In this document: piece after piece, positions 46,525 through 55,352 of the stretch
Position numbering within the stretch: position 1 is the first letter of the stretch
How the letters are laid out: each line of letters starts with the position of its first letter
NCBI RefSeq assembly: GCF_964355755.1
Contig: NC_092672.1
Coordinates: forward strand, 22,378,501-22,442,500
DNA length: 64,000 bases
Source: Antedon mediterranea
Taxonomy: Eukaryota > Echinodermata > Crinoidea > Comatulida > Antedonidae
Direction of reading: 5' to 3'
Notes under the pieces: model-generated
What the model saw: only the letters and a program-made list of their open reading frames with translations
The model's database searches: none
What the model was told of the DNA's origin: nothing
Program-made: the position numbers and the translations under genes

Positions 46525-48843
46525 TTTTATTTATTTTATCAACGTTACTGTTCTTGGAATCAGAGCATTAATATTTCTTTTCTGTTATCCACCTTTTTTC
46601 ATAATTTTCTAGTAGTTTTTTTGTTCTATAATTCTCAACATCTAAAATTGTGAACACTTAACTAATAAATGTACTGTAGGAGATACATTTACTAATGCTG
46701 TATAGTTATTTTCGGTAGTATTCTTGACATATAATTCATTTATACCCTATATACAGATTATATACATTATTTTAAAATACGAATATAAAAAAAAAACAAA
46801 AACAAAAATATTAAAAATGCTTTTCTTACTCCTGACGTGTCTAGTTTTATGTCTCATGGTTATATTTGTTTGCTTATCTTCTCGTGCGTTACTTATGTTG
46901 CGTTACGTTTCTTTTTTTCCCTAAAATACTTTGATAACAAATAGTATATCAAGACACTTAAATGTTATGAAGAGGGAAGCTTGAATGCCACTATCATTCC
47001 AAAATAGGGATAGGCTGCTGTGTAGTGTTCATATGACAGGTTCAGTTTTGAAATTCACTAGCTAGTAATAAAGCCTTAGTTTCTGTCTATAATAGCATTA
47101 CTCCTAATACAGCATATTAAAGTTTAAAATTAAAATGTTTAAATTTGAGAATTTTAATTTTCAATCTATTTCATATTTTCAAGAATCTGATGAGCATGAC
47201 AAGTTGACAATATGAATTGCATTACATTACATTCAAAAGAAATCGTCATTATCAAGTAAGGAAAAAAGAGGGACTTGCCTTCATTTTAAAGTTAGTTTGT
47301 CATAGATCTATGATATATACAGCCATGAAAAATATGAATACCAATACCAAAAATATAAAAAGATGGGATGTTGAACCCACAAATGTGAAAACGCCCACAA
47401 ATGTGAAAACAACCACAAATGTGAAAACGCATCACCCACAAATGTGAAAACTACCACAAATGTGAAAACAACCACAAATGTGAAAACAACCACAAATGTG
47501 AAAACGCATCACCCACAAATGTGAAAACAACCACAAATGTGAAAACGCATCAACCACAAATGTGAAAACAGCGCCCACAAATGTGAAAACGATCATCGCC
47601 CACAAATGTGATAACGCCCACAAATGTAAAAACAAGAGAGACTTTTTCGCCCACAAATGTAAAAAAAATCAGATCAAATTTAATGCTAGATTCAGACAAA
47701 CATTATATCATGATTGTATTGAGTTGTTTGTTCACGATACGTCTGTTAGGGTCGTCGTTAACACGTTGGATTATTATAATTTGCTGCTCATGCGCGCGAT
47801 ATTTGCACGTTAACTCGTTTGTTTAATGAACGTAATAGTTCAAGACAATATTTGTTATTTGCTACGCGCGTGCACCATACTTCAAGGTCAAGGCCATGTT
47901 ATATCATTGTTGCTTCTACTGTGTGGTTGTTGGCTTACTATTATGTACGTATAGTTATAAGTCGATGTTCGATATATTTTTTTTGCGCGCACACGATACA
48001 ACAAGGTCAAGGTTAAATTGCTACTTGTATGTAGTGTGTGGTTATTAACTCGTTGGCTTACTGTTATGTACGTATAGTTCAGTCGATGCTCGATTCGATG
48101 TTTTTGGGCGCGTACACGATACCACAAGGTCAAGGTCATATATACTATTGCTACTTGTGTACAACCCCACACCTCATAGGATACATACAGTACAAAACAA
48201 TTACGGCCTAGACTCTGCTTCTACAGATCATTTATTCAGACTATTCAGGCCACTGGTTCCTTCTAAGCATGCACAATACAATTGTGTCATCGTCTCCATT
48301 GAATCCTTTGCTTACAAGTAATCAAAGTGGTGGTGAAGCAGGTTGATTTGACAGGTTTCCATGTTATTTCATTGCCCCTTGCTTATTCTTAGTAATATTT
48401 ATTATAGTACCTTAACACAACTTCTGTTACACAAGGCAAACTAGTGCTGGTCTATTGATACTAAAACTAAGAAATCTTCTGACAGACTGTCACTTAGAGC
48501 TGGTTTATATCCATTGTTAATCTAATTTGTTTTAATTCTGAATTGTTTGACTTGGCATAACCATCTGGTATGCAAATAACCATCTGGTATGCAAACACAA
48601 TAATCATTACCTGTACAAATTGTTGTACTTTATTATTAGGAATTTAAAAGAGAAATAAATGTTACCTTTAAGTTTGATTTTTGATAATGATAATTATCTA
48701 TATTATGTGAAATATAATAACCTCTATGTGCCTAATATTTTCAGTATAAAAGAACACCTTTGTCTTATGCTGCTGAAGCTGGTCACAGCAGCACATGTAT
48801 GTGCCTGATCAATGCAGGATCAGACGTGAATATTGCAGACGAG
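20766..48843 (+). CDS. ankyrin-repeat protein gene, five exons seen
   Basis: Coding exons are 20766-20819, 21703-21783, 27792-27890, 31595-31693 and 48745-48843. All introns are phase 0 with GTAAGT/GTAGGT-type donors. The N-terminus reads MDQLKKELVAICTFNGIE, then a 27-residue exon with NPVDICQYLIQCEAQD. The next three exons are exactly 99 bases each and code single ankyrin repeats with the usual core: TSALGLAALFGN, SPLHIASRKGH and TPLSYAAEAGH, each followed by a hydrophobic helix and an AG-A/S-N/D-V/I-N turn. Ankyrin repeats bind partner proteins. No enzymatic domain is visible. No stop codon was found after 48843, so the gene probably continues with exons I could not see, in or beyond the window. 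Confidence 0.8.
20783..21330 (+). repeat. seven tandem copies of an exon end plus its splice donor
   Basis: Units start near 20781, 20861, 20941, 21014, 21091, 21172 and 21251 (period 59-81). Each carries the last 12 codons of the first ankyrin-gene coding exon, then GAG|GTAGGT and about 40 bases of intron. One unit near 21205 has GATGTAGGT instead. So the gene presents up to six extra donor-like sites downstream of the real one. Confidence 0.9.
21703..21783 (+). CDS. ankyrin-gene exon, 27 codons
   Basis: Acceptor TGTTTTTAG and donor GAG|GTAAAC, phase 0 at both ends. It codes MPNIDQSNPV and on to AQDVQDE. It may be the capping helix before the first full repeat. Confidence 0.6.
21784..24325. 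other. intron sequence without further genes
   Basis: It holds a C-run of about 22 followed by an A-run at 22989-23022, and GTTACGGGCCTGG at 23026. A solo MITE end lies at 23768-23787. The minus-strand 81-codon frame at 22706 and the 106-codon frame at 23449 have no recognisable motif. Confidence 0.45.
24326..27106 (+). pseudogene. dead CR1/Rex1-like LINE pol (endonuclease + reverse transcriptase)
   Basis: It starts at the ATG of MSRPRPVSIAISYARNELLR and ends with a TAA at 27104-27106. Endonuclease signs: NVRSPSNKIDEL, FTETWL, LGDFN and GNSDHN. Reverse-transcriptase signs: KSTGPDGI, LNDYRPIAIT, YIDFSSAFNT, GTPQGSVISPMLF and KYADDTV. It is broken by in-frame stops near 24423 and at 26852. Frame changes occur near 24728, 25140-25160, 25350 (in an A run), 25815 and 26030. 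It is in the same orientation as the ankyrin gene, inside its second intron. It cannot make a full protein. Clade placement is by motif wording and is approximate. Confidence 0.85.
27107..27791. other. intron sequence with two DR1-like motifs
   Basis: AGGTCAAAGGTCA at 27292-27304 and AGGTCAGAGGTCA at 27471-27483 are perfect direct repeats of AGGTCA spaced by one base, the site type bound by RXR, HNF4 and COUP-TF receptors. The surrounding text looks like old repeat sequence, so function is not implied. Confidence 0.4.
27792..27890 (+). CDS. ankyrin repeat exon (33 codons)
   Basis: Acceptor TTTCAATAG, donor AAA|GTAAGT. It codes one repeat: DGTSALGLAALFGN, a hydrophobic helix, DAGANVNLKNK. Confidence 0.85.
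27891..29240. other. intron sequence, short palindromic repeats only
   Basis: Around 28481-28610 an end like GGCCTGTTTCTGCT is followed by several AATCGATTA/ACCGATTA inverted motifs. The same first words form the ends of the MITE at 55353-55980, so this is probably a solo or rearranged end. No gene is visible. Confidence 0.45.
29241..29415 (+). repeat. short tandem duplication around a CCCGTAGCCAGG end
   Basis: AGTATGAGAATAGATATAGA and the following 45 bases occur at about 29243 and again at about 29363. Between them lies AGCCCGTAGCCAGGATTTTT, a sequence that reappears reversed near 23024. Confidence 0.65.
29478..29965 (+). repeat. 43-bp minisatellite, about 11 units
   Basis: Each unit reads CTATCCCTCCCTATATATAT, then CAACTTCTGTAGTTTGGCCATG. 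The long open frames on both strands here follow from the repeat and are not genes. Confidence 0.95.
29966..31594. other. intron sequence, nothing recognised
   Basis: It is AT-rich with no coding signal. The 76-codon frame at 30116 is Phe/Ile rich and compositional. Confidence 0.45.
31595..31693 (+). CDS. ankyrin repeat exon (33 codons)
   Basis: Acceptor CATTTTCAG, donor CAA|GTAAGT. It codes YGMSPLHIASRKGHKDICHF and on to EAGSNIHLVSQ. The exon and about 450 bases of the following intron are paralogous to 48745-49165. Confidence 0.9.
32176..32246 (+). repeat. block repeated at 32897-32968
   Basis: AGAACATTTTTCACCAAATG and the next 50 bases, to GGTTCTGT, occur in both places with few differences. 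The first copy ends in an A-run of about 26. The second directly follows the first 393-bp repeat. Confidence 0.85.
32505..32897 (+). repeat. 393-bp direct repeat, left copy (LTR-like)
   Basis: It is nearly identical to 33254-33646. I see one difference, T versus C in TTTGTTCTGG. It begins GGCGTGTGTGCCC and ends GTTGACACAAA, so TG...CA ends are possible. It contains a foldback at about 32692-32772 with GGGGCAGCC/GGCTGCCCC arms. The 356-bp spacer shows no clear primer-binding site or polypurine tract. It could be a TRIM-like element or a recent tandem duplication. Confidence 0.85.
33254..33646 (+). repeat. 393-bp direct repeat, right copy
   Basis: Partner of 32505-32897, with the same foldback at about 33441-33520. 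The near identity implies a very recent event or an assembly duplication. Confidence 0.85.
33647..35946. other. intron sequence, nothing recognised
   Basis: No gene, RNA or strong repeat seen. Confidence 0.4.
35947..36010. repeat. 64-nt near-perfect hairpin
   Basis: CTTATCTATACTTCAATGTT and onward to TTTAGA pairs with the following TCTAAA...GATAAG over about 31 pairs, with one bulged base and a loop of about two bases. The loop is shorter than in usual pre-microRNAs. A MITE remnant or a replication-slippage palindrome is as likely as a small RNA. Confidence 0.8.
36405..36515 (-). repeat. fragment of the 46325-46490 repeat family
   Basis: The reverse complement reads ACTTTATCGCTTTGATTTAG, then CCATTGAGATCCAGCTACCC, then ACAGCATTGTCAT, matching 46379-46480. 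It is truncated before the hammerhead-like core. Confidence 0.8.
37455..37515 (+). repeat. second fragment of the 46325-46490 family
   Basis: GAGATTCAGCCACTGATTAC, then CACAGCATTGTCATTTTTTT, then TAATTTTCCTTTTG match the 3' part of the 46.4-kb copy. Confidence 0.75.
37765..37862 (+). repeat. dispersed repeat, partner at 57130-57215
   Basis: The two copies share GGTGCCATTTAT, a CGTGCGGGA/TGTGCGAGA segment, and CATTTAACAAAATTTGCTT in the same order. Confidence 0.65.
39640..39860 (+). repeat. dispersed repeat, inverted partner at 45465-45600
   Basis: Plus strand here: TGGGGGCATTTTTTGTTAAT, AGCAGGCAACCATGT and ATAGGGGTGGATGCC. Positions 45480-45570 hold the reverse complement of these in mirrored order. 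The two copies lie 5.8 kb apart in opposite orientation. Confidence 0.8.
40640..40945 (+). pseudogene. CR1-like LINE ORF C-terminal fragment
   Basis: In shifting frames I see GLTTLYDRRIHGDLIENF, then EDFLQIRCN, then TQGHQLRLFK. These match the 'L..L..RR.RGDLI' and 'TRGH..KL.K' blocks near the end of CR1-type pol ORFs. Stops and shifts break it, so it is a fossil. Confidence 0.6.
40998..41372 (+). pseudogene. second LINE fragment, zinc-knuckle C-terminus
   Basis: Frames at 40998 and 41074, with a shift near 41170, together give KWNNIFNEDIKWCDVWKS, then VPTNLKLYNWKL, then CNNCGVIEDEKHMFYYC and LWEN. The C-x2-C...H-x4-C pattern with flanking Trp residues is that of the reverse-transcriptase-associated zinc-binding domain in L1/Tx1-type LINEs. 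It abuts the CR1-like fragment but belongs to a different clade. Confidence 0.65.
41401..42182. mobile_element. 782-bp element with AGTCGCGTG ends, copy 1
   Basis: The ends are AGTCGCGTG and CACGCGACT. Near each end lies GCATAGTGATACCGGACCGA, a CAGACCGA-type microsatellite and CGACATAGTGAACTAT. The middle is CG-rich in short words (GCGCGCGTACGCATGCG). No open frame. The preceding AACAAGGCCAACAGCCATTA is shared with copy 2, so the pair looks like a tandem duplication of about 866 bp. Confidence 0.75.
42267..43031. mobile_element. 765-bp element with AGTCGCGTG ends, copy 2
   Basis: It is very similar to 41401-42182 throughout, with small indels mostly in the CAGACCGA tracts. A short relative in the other orientation lies at 59946-60058. 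Confidence 0.75.
43032..46221. other. intron sequence, mostly unrecognised
   Basis: Apart from the inverted repeat partner at 45465-45600, I see no gene, RNA or mobile element. The short frames here lack motifs. Confidence 0.4.
46222..46271. repeat. (TA)n microsatellite
   Basis: An uninterrupted run of about 25 TA units. A second shorter AT run is at 46490-46516. Confidence 0.95.
46325..46490 (+). repeat. dispersed repeat with hammerhead-like core, maybe a Penelope-like 3' end
   Basis: CTGATGA (46328-46334) is followed by hairpin GGGC-TAGTGTT-GCCC, then GAAA (46351-46354), then GC-TCT-GC and TA. This is the order of a type I hammerhead ribozyme with a three-base stem-III loop. Stem I is not visible, and an extra A sits at the base of stem II. 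Minimal hammerheads are known in Penelope-like elements. No reverse transcriptase is nearby. The rest of the repeat (to about 46490) recurs at 36405 and 37455. Confidence 0.5.
47368..47665 (+). repeat. 17-24 bp minisatellite CACAAATGTGAAAAC
   Basis: About 14 copies of CCACAAATGTGAAAAC with variable spacers (AA, GC, GCATCA). The overlapping frames on both strands follow from the repeat. Confidence 0.9.
47870..48160 (+). repeat. about 115-bp tandem repeat, three diverged copies
   Basis: Each copy has a GCGCG-type word, CACGATAC or a variant, CAAGGTCAAGG, TGTGTGGTT, TTGGCTTACT and TATGTACGTATAGTT. No coding role is seen. Confidence 0.7.
48161..48744. other. intron sequence before the 48745 exon
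   Basis: No feature beyond a direct repeat of AACCATCTGGTATGCAAA (48560-48595). Confidence 0.4.
48745..48843 (+). CDS. ankyrin repeat exon (33 codons), last one seen
   Basis: Acceptor ATTTTCAG, donor GAG|GTAAGT. It codes YKRTPLSYAAEAGHSS and on to NAGSDVNIADE. The donor shows that coding continues downstream, but no later exon was identified before 64000. Confidence 0.88.
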
Positions 48844-51142
48844 GTAAGTCATGCAAACTTGTATTTAAGTGTCTCAAGTAATTGTATGATTTTAACAAAA
48901 TATTTAAACTTTTTTTTCCAATTTAAAAAGTCTAGATTAATTTTTTCATAAAATCTATAAATTGGAGTAATAAAGATTTTGTCTGATTTAATGTTGTAAT
49001 TATAGATACAAAATCTTCACTCATCTTAAACCTTACATTATTTTAATGATTTACATTAATACATACAACAAATACAATACATTAGTTTACAATTTTTAAT
49101 GACAGGTTTGCCAAATATAATTGTGGCACATTTCAACAAATTACAGCATATAATTACTGTAGATAAAACCTGTTTAAATTACATTTGCTCATAAGAGCAT
49201 TATCGTTCTTCGGAATGTGCCTTGAAAGCTTGGTCTTTGCTCTATCATCCTACTGTACTCCATTGCTTGTAGTATAATATCCTACTACCCGGTCTGTGTT
49301 AAATATAAAGGCATCCATGTCTAATTCATATTATATTTACCTGTTTCAAATGAAAAAATGATTAGCTAGATTGTTTTAAATTTAAAGAAATGCAGAGAAT
49401 AATTTGCAAGCATATAATTATATTTGAACATAATGAACAACTATCTAAAAGTTAGTCTTCTTTATTGTACCTTTTTAATATCCATGTGGGTAAAGTACAT
49501 TGAAAGAATCCTTTCTCACTTCTCATCTCTTGTGCTGGGATACATATGTTATTTGTTTTATTCTTTGACTTGATTTATATTATCTTTCATTTATATGTAA
49601 TTGTGAAACATTCTAAGCATGCCATTATTTGAAAATATTTTCTTATCTTATTTTATGCAATGTTATTATATTCTTCAATTTTCAACAACAGCTAGCTATT
49701 TAAAAAGAAAGAAAGTTGATTGAATATAATTGTACGTAAATTTTTCAGAAAATTCAGTTGATGATCACTGTTAAAAAAAAAATATACAATAAGAAATATT
49801 TAATGCAGTATTTAAAATGAATTAATGAAAACAATTATGCATTTCTTCAATGACCGCAAATGGTAACTGGCTGCAGGCCTTTTAATTTATTTTAAAGTCA
49901 GGTTTTTCAAAATTTACCCAACTTTGTCAATAAAATGATCCAATATTGGGAAATAAGTAAATAATATTCTAATTTTAGCTATTAATTATGTGAAAATCAT
50001 TAAATTTGAGACCTCTAATCAGTCTCATACTTAGTAACTTTATTAAAACTAAAGACAAGTTTGACATGATGATTTTTTTGTCGCGAGAGAATAACGGTGT
50101 ATTACTATCAGCAATTTAAAAAAAAAATAATGTTCCTCAAATTTTCTAGACTATAAAACATGTCCTACTATAACAATTTGTCATGATCCATTTTAAATTT
50201 GAGTGCTAAATAAAACTTGTCTGCTAAATCTAAAACTTAGTTTTCTTTATCTTTCTGATTTGACAGTAAAACAAATGTAATGTCATTGCAAACCATTGTT
50301 TATATCACCATGGTTAAGGACAGTTTTAAAGAAAACTGAATAGGCCAAATTTGTTTCGTTACGTTTCATGTCCAGGATTAGAATTTTTTATTTTTTATTT
50401 GAGAAATATGTGAAAGATGGTCTTACAGTTCAGTTGTGTTTACATACCTTAGAGTGCGTAATAAATGCTTCATTTTTATTTTTTTTATTACCATTAAAAT
50501 ACACAATGTAGCTAATAGATTAAAAAGCCATCCATCTCCAAAATTTGATTATAAAGGAAATGTGAAACTATTACATTTTCTTTTTATTTATTTTATCTTT
50601 CATATATGTTATTACTCTATGATTTATATATACTACAGCTTGTGTATCTCTCAGTGTTCTTTCTTCTTTTTTTAATTAAAAAATGCCCTTTTGCAGCAAT
50701 GTCAAATGACCAAAGCTAAATATAATTGTCAAAAATAATGTACTATATGTACTGTAATTATTATTTACAAACTTTCTTATTTACAAATGGCGGTCATCAC
50801 TAAGTTTGTTTACACTTGATATACTTACTTTCTGCAATGTAAATTATAATATTTAAAGTACTACAGTATGTTATTTCAAAATTACATGGAACAATAAAGT
50901 TATTGATTAATAATTAATACTCCTCACACTTTTTTTAATTTTATTAATCAGATACTGTAATTTAATAATTTTGATAATGTGCCAAATTGTTAAGTTAAAT
51001 TGCGAAGTGTATATGGTCATTATTACAGTTATGATCATACTTCAGTTGAAAATAATTTCCATTAAACAAAGAAAAGGAGCACAATACATTCAATTGCTTT
51101 CTTTAACTTACCAGTATCAGTTAATTCATTGCAATTATATCC
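48844..51142. other. AT-rich stretch after the last ankyrin exon
   Basis: The first 320 bases are paralogous to the intron at 31694-32110. Beyond that I see no exon, RNA or clear repeat. Confidence 0.45.
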
Positions 51143-54100
51143 AGGGCCTAATCCAAAACTTGTCACATCATAAATTTTTTAATTTTTCATTGGTTAAATT
51201 CTGTCCCGCCACCTTTCAGATACTATATATTGTTGTTATTACTATACCCTTAGATCATTTTTTATGAAACTTTGCCTAAATTTGAATTATAAGGTATTTA
51301 TATTGAATATGTATTTAGATTTAATAAATAAAATATAAATATTTTTTAATTAGCCTTTAATTAGTTTTCCGTCACGCCACTTGTTCAGATTCCGTCCCGC
51401 CACTTGTTTAAATTCTGTCCTTACTAATCTAGGTAAAAATTAAAATTCATTCATACTTTCAGTCTGTTTGGTCTCTAATTGTTCATTAATATTGATTAAT
51501 GGTAGTTCTAAATTAGTCCTGCTGCAAATAGAATCATTACCTTATAAATTCTCACCTTTATTTATAAAAAATAACTTTTTATTAATATGAATTATTCATG
51601 AGTTTGTAGCAAAAGGTACAATAAAATCGAATGCGATTCTATTTAGCTTTAGAATATACGCAGCTTTTTTTGTTCTTTAATTGTAGAATTTCTATTTAAA
51701 CACAATACACAAAAAATTGATGATTTTATCTATATTTAAATATAAAAAAACACATTGGTTTATGAAATTGCCACACTTGAGTGGACACAAGACTTGATTG
51801 GTTAAAAGTTTGTCCAATCCTATAGCAATACTTTTAACCAATCGAGTAAGCAGTTTTGTTGGTGGGAAATCTGAATGAGTTAACCAACAGTGGAATTGCA
51901 GAATGTTGTGATTTCTGTTTTCTTTGGCATACTCTACTGCTGGCTGGTATTTTCTAAAATCATAAATTTGTTAAATGGAATTCAACATGGAAAAAAGTAA
52001 ATCTAAATATCAACGGTACCGTGAAAACCAAAAGAAAAAGTTGGATGAAGAGGTGCGATGCGATGCGAAAGAGGGACAAAAGACAAAAAATCAAGAATGA
52101 TGCAGCAAAATTGGAAGCATATAGAAAGAAAGACAGAGAAAGGAAGAGGAATAAAGCCCAAGAAAGGAAAGCACTATCATCACCACAGGACACAGCAGAC
52201 AAAGAAACCTCCTTTGTCAACCGCCAAGCAATGTCGAGAGCATTAAATAAAGCCTCAGAGGCTTTGCTGCACAGATTGTTGGAAACTTTACTCCAAACTC
52301 CAAAGAGAAATTGATCGATCGTATAAAATCACCAAAGCTAGTTGGTGTGAGAGGTAGGTTTCACTTTCATGTTTTAATAAAAAATGTTCAGAATTTAAAC
52401 TAATAAAACTGAACTGGTTTTACACGATTATTGAATGAATTTTACTTAAATATAGTGTCTGAAATGTAGCAAATTACATTTCAATGTATTATTTTAATAT
52501 ATTAATAAATTATTTGTTTAGACCATAGGGTAGGGAACACAAAGGAGGGGGGGGGGGGGTTAGGATTTTTGTCGTTGTTTGGGGATGTAATAAGGAGTAT
52601 TTGTTAATGCAAAACTAGCATTACGTTATTTGTAAATTAATTTAGTTCAGTGTCAGTTAGAGAGCACATAGGCCTATACACATTTATTGTTTGTTTATTT
52701 TTATTATAAACATTATTAACCATATGGGAGATGGGGTAATCTCATATGTATGTAATAAGGACATTTGTATTTGAAAAAAGCATGTTTAATTTACAAACAA
52801 TTGACAAATGATCATCCTTTATAATGTGTACAATAGTGCTTATTTGAAATCCAGAAGCTGTATAAAAATATACTACAATAATAATGTAATTTCTTTCTTT
52901 ATAGGTGGCCGACCTACATATTCCGACTGGGAGACTGAATGGATCACACAATTTTTGAAGAGGGCAAACATTTCTTACACATGCCCCAGAAGAGGAGATA
53001 GTGTTTACATTGGTAAAGATGACAATCACAACAGTCTCTATCACCCAAGACACTACTGCTTTGGACTGTAAAAGAAATTGTGGGCTTGATAAATTCTGAA
53101 AATGATGATATGAAGGCTTCATATGGATCACTCTACAGGAAGAAGAAGAAGTATATTTTCTTTAAAGATGATATGCCCGAGAACTCATGTGCATGTGAAT
53201 ACTGCGAGAATTTAAGCATGCTGCTGGAGATGGTAAAAAGGAACAAAGCTGACATTCCTCATGATATCAAGGATTTCATATCAATGTCTATGTGTGACCA
53301 ATTAAGGAAGAGCTGTGCTTATGGTGAGTGCTTGAATTGTTCAGATGGAAATGAGTACATCAACCGAGTGGTTCAAGATCTTCAGGGCTTAGAGACTGCA
53401 GTTTCTTATTTTCAGTGGAAGACTGATCCATCAACACAGTATGCTATCAAGAAGTAAGTAACAGAAAGTGGGGCTGATGCAGCAACATAATTATTTAAGC
53501 AATATAAACACTACAAGATACACAACTACAATAATATCAGGCAACATAGAGAGTTAATTGAGTTATTAAAGAAAAGAATTGCCAACACTCATGAAGTTAT
53601 AATTCAAGTTGATTTCAGTATGAATTATGATAATAAACAGAGAAATGATGTCCAAAAGGCATTTTTTGGACATGAACGTTTTAACATCTTCACAGCCTGT
53701 ATTTGGTACAGGGAGTCTGGAGAGGTTAAGTGCCAATCAAAATGTATTGTATCCAACAGGGCCAGGCATGACAAAGTACTTGCATACATTTGTTGCAAAG
53801 ATTTAATTAAGTTAGCTCGTAAAATTGTTCCTCAAACCAATGCAGTTCATTTTTGGTCAGATGGTTGTGGGGGCCAATTTAAAAGCAAATATTGTTTTTA
53901 TTTAATTGCCTGTCTTTACCCCCATTAAAATTACATGGAGTTATTTTGAGTCCCATCATGGGAAGGGGCCAGTTGACCGGATTGGCGGAATTTTAAAGAC
54001 ATCTGTCTATTCAGATGTTCGAACAGGGAAAGTTATTATCACAAGTGCAAAAGAATTCACCAGTTATGGCAGTACAAGAATGAAACATATCCATATTTCA

Positions 54101-54967
54101 TACTTGGACAATGAAGACGTGGAAGACCAAAAGCCCGATTTTCTAGACTTCTTAGTTTTTGACATACATGGGACACACCAAGTCCACTTTGTTGAAAGAT
54201 GTGGCAAGAAATTAAATGTCTATCACAACAGCCATTTTTCTGGCACTTGGGAAGATGATAAAACACCATTCAAACAGAAAGAGTATGGAAGTAATGTGGA
54301 GGTTGATGTACCGGCACCGATAAAGTACAAAGTTGATGACTGGGTTTTAGTTAATTATGAGAAAAATCAATACCCAGGTTTAGTAAAAAAAATAATTGAT
54401 GATAACTTTGAAGTTAGTTGCTTGGAATCCTATGGTCCATCCCAATGGAGATGGCCAGACAAACCTGATATCATTTGGTATAAATCTAATCAGATATGTA
54501 GACAACTTGATGTACCAGAGCAGGTAATCACTGCCAGTAGATGTCTGTTAAAATTCCGTCCCGCCACTTTCCGTCCTGCCACTAGAGCAAATATTTTTAA
54601 TTGAATTTTTCAAATATAATTCAATTGGGTGATTTTTCTAATTTTGCTTACCAAGTGTAAGTATATGTTGTTCATTATGATGTTATACTGAAATTTAAAG
54701 TTATAAAATAAACTTGAACTTTATAGCCATTTAAACTTTTTGTATTATTTTGTTGAATATGTTCATTCCGTCCCGCCACCGAAACATTTTATGTTGCCAT
54801 GACAACAGAGAGGCGGTGCATCATCAAACTAATTTTGCAAAATGTAGTACCTGTTATTAACTTGCTTGAGGCAAAATATTCACTCTCTGTGATTGGTATA
54901 TAATAAATAATAAGTAGTATTGTATTTTCCGTCCCGCCACCGGCGGGGGGGTTTTGGATTAGGCCCT
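51143..54967 (+). mobile_element. DNA transposon, 17-bp TIRs and GC-rich subterminal motifs
   Basis: AGGGCCTAATCCAAAAC (51143-51159) is the exact reverse complement of 54951-54967. Inside, TCCGTCCCGCCAC or a one- or two-base variant occurs in the same orientation at 51200, 51368, 51391, 54555, 54570, 54767 and 54928. The right end also has a CCGCC-ACC-GGCGG hairpin. A broken transposase fills the middle. The 13-mer TCATTGCAATTAT lies just outside both ends (51126 and 54981) but not adjacent to the TIRs, so the target-site duplication is unclear. I could not assign a named superfamily. Confidence 0.75.
51975..54604 (+). pseudogene. broken DDE-type transposase with one intron
   Basis: Exon 1 is 51975-52353 and exon 2 is 52905-54604. 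The intron is GTAGGT...TATAG with phase 1. Seen: a basic N-terminus (KYQRYRENQKKK, then YRKKDRERKRN), GGRPTYSDWE, a Cys-rich block (CACEYC...C...CAYGECLNC), then QVDFSMN (D at 53611), HFWSDGCGGQ (D at 53860) and FESHHGKGPVDRIGG (E at 53948). This gives a D-D-E triad spaced 83 and 28 residues. The family is widespread as uncharacterised invertebrate proteins. Damage: frame changes near 52060, 52265, 53065 and 53920 (a C run), and stops at 53456 and 53492. It is not functional as read. Confidence 0.7.
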
Positions 54968-55352
54968 CCTACATTAAATATCATTGCAATTATTATACTA
55001 CTATATAATTTGAATTCAAGCAAATTATGTAGTTAGACAGGGGTAATAATGTCAGCTGCATTACATCAAATCAAGAAATTTTAATACAATCACACTGCTA
55101 GAAACAATGGTCAATTAATTGTGGTCCCAATAAGTCCCTCATAAAGAATGGAAAAATAATAATAATAATGATAAATAAATCAAAAATAACTTTAAAATCA
55201 TAGCACATGGGCGGTACTCACCAATTTTCATATTTGTTGCTCAAAAACCAAAATGTAAAACCACTAATGCTAGAGAATTTATTTACAGACTTATGGCAAA
55301 ATCAGCATTGCATTAAACTATCACATGGAAGTTTTCAAATATTATATACTAT
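54968..55352. other. spacer between two DNA elements
   Basis: AT-rich with no feature except the outer TCATTGCAATTAT repeat at 54981. Confidence 0.45.

Noticed and set aside
47217-47826. Frames of 61-83 codons such as those rich in FTFVVV or TNVKT
   Set aside because: They are translations of the CACAAATGTGAAAAC minisatellite in different frames.
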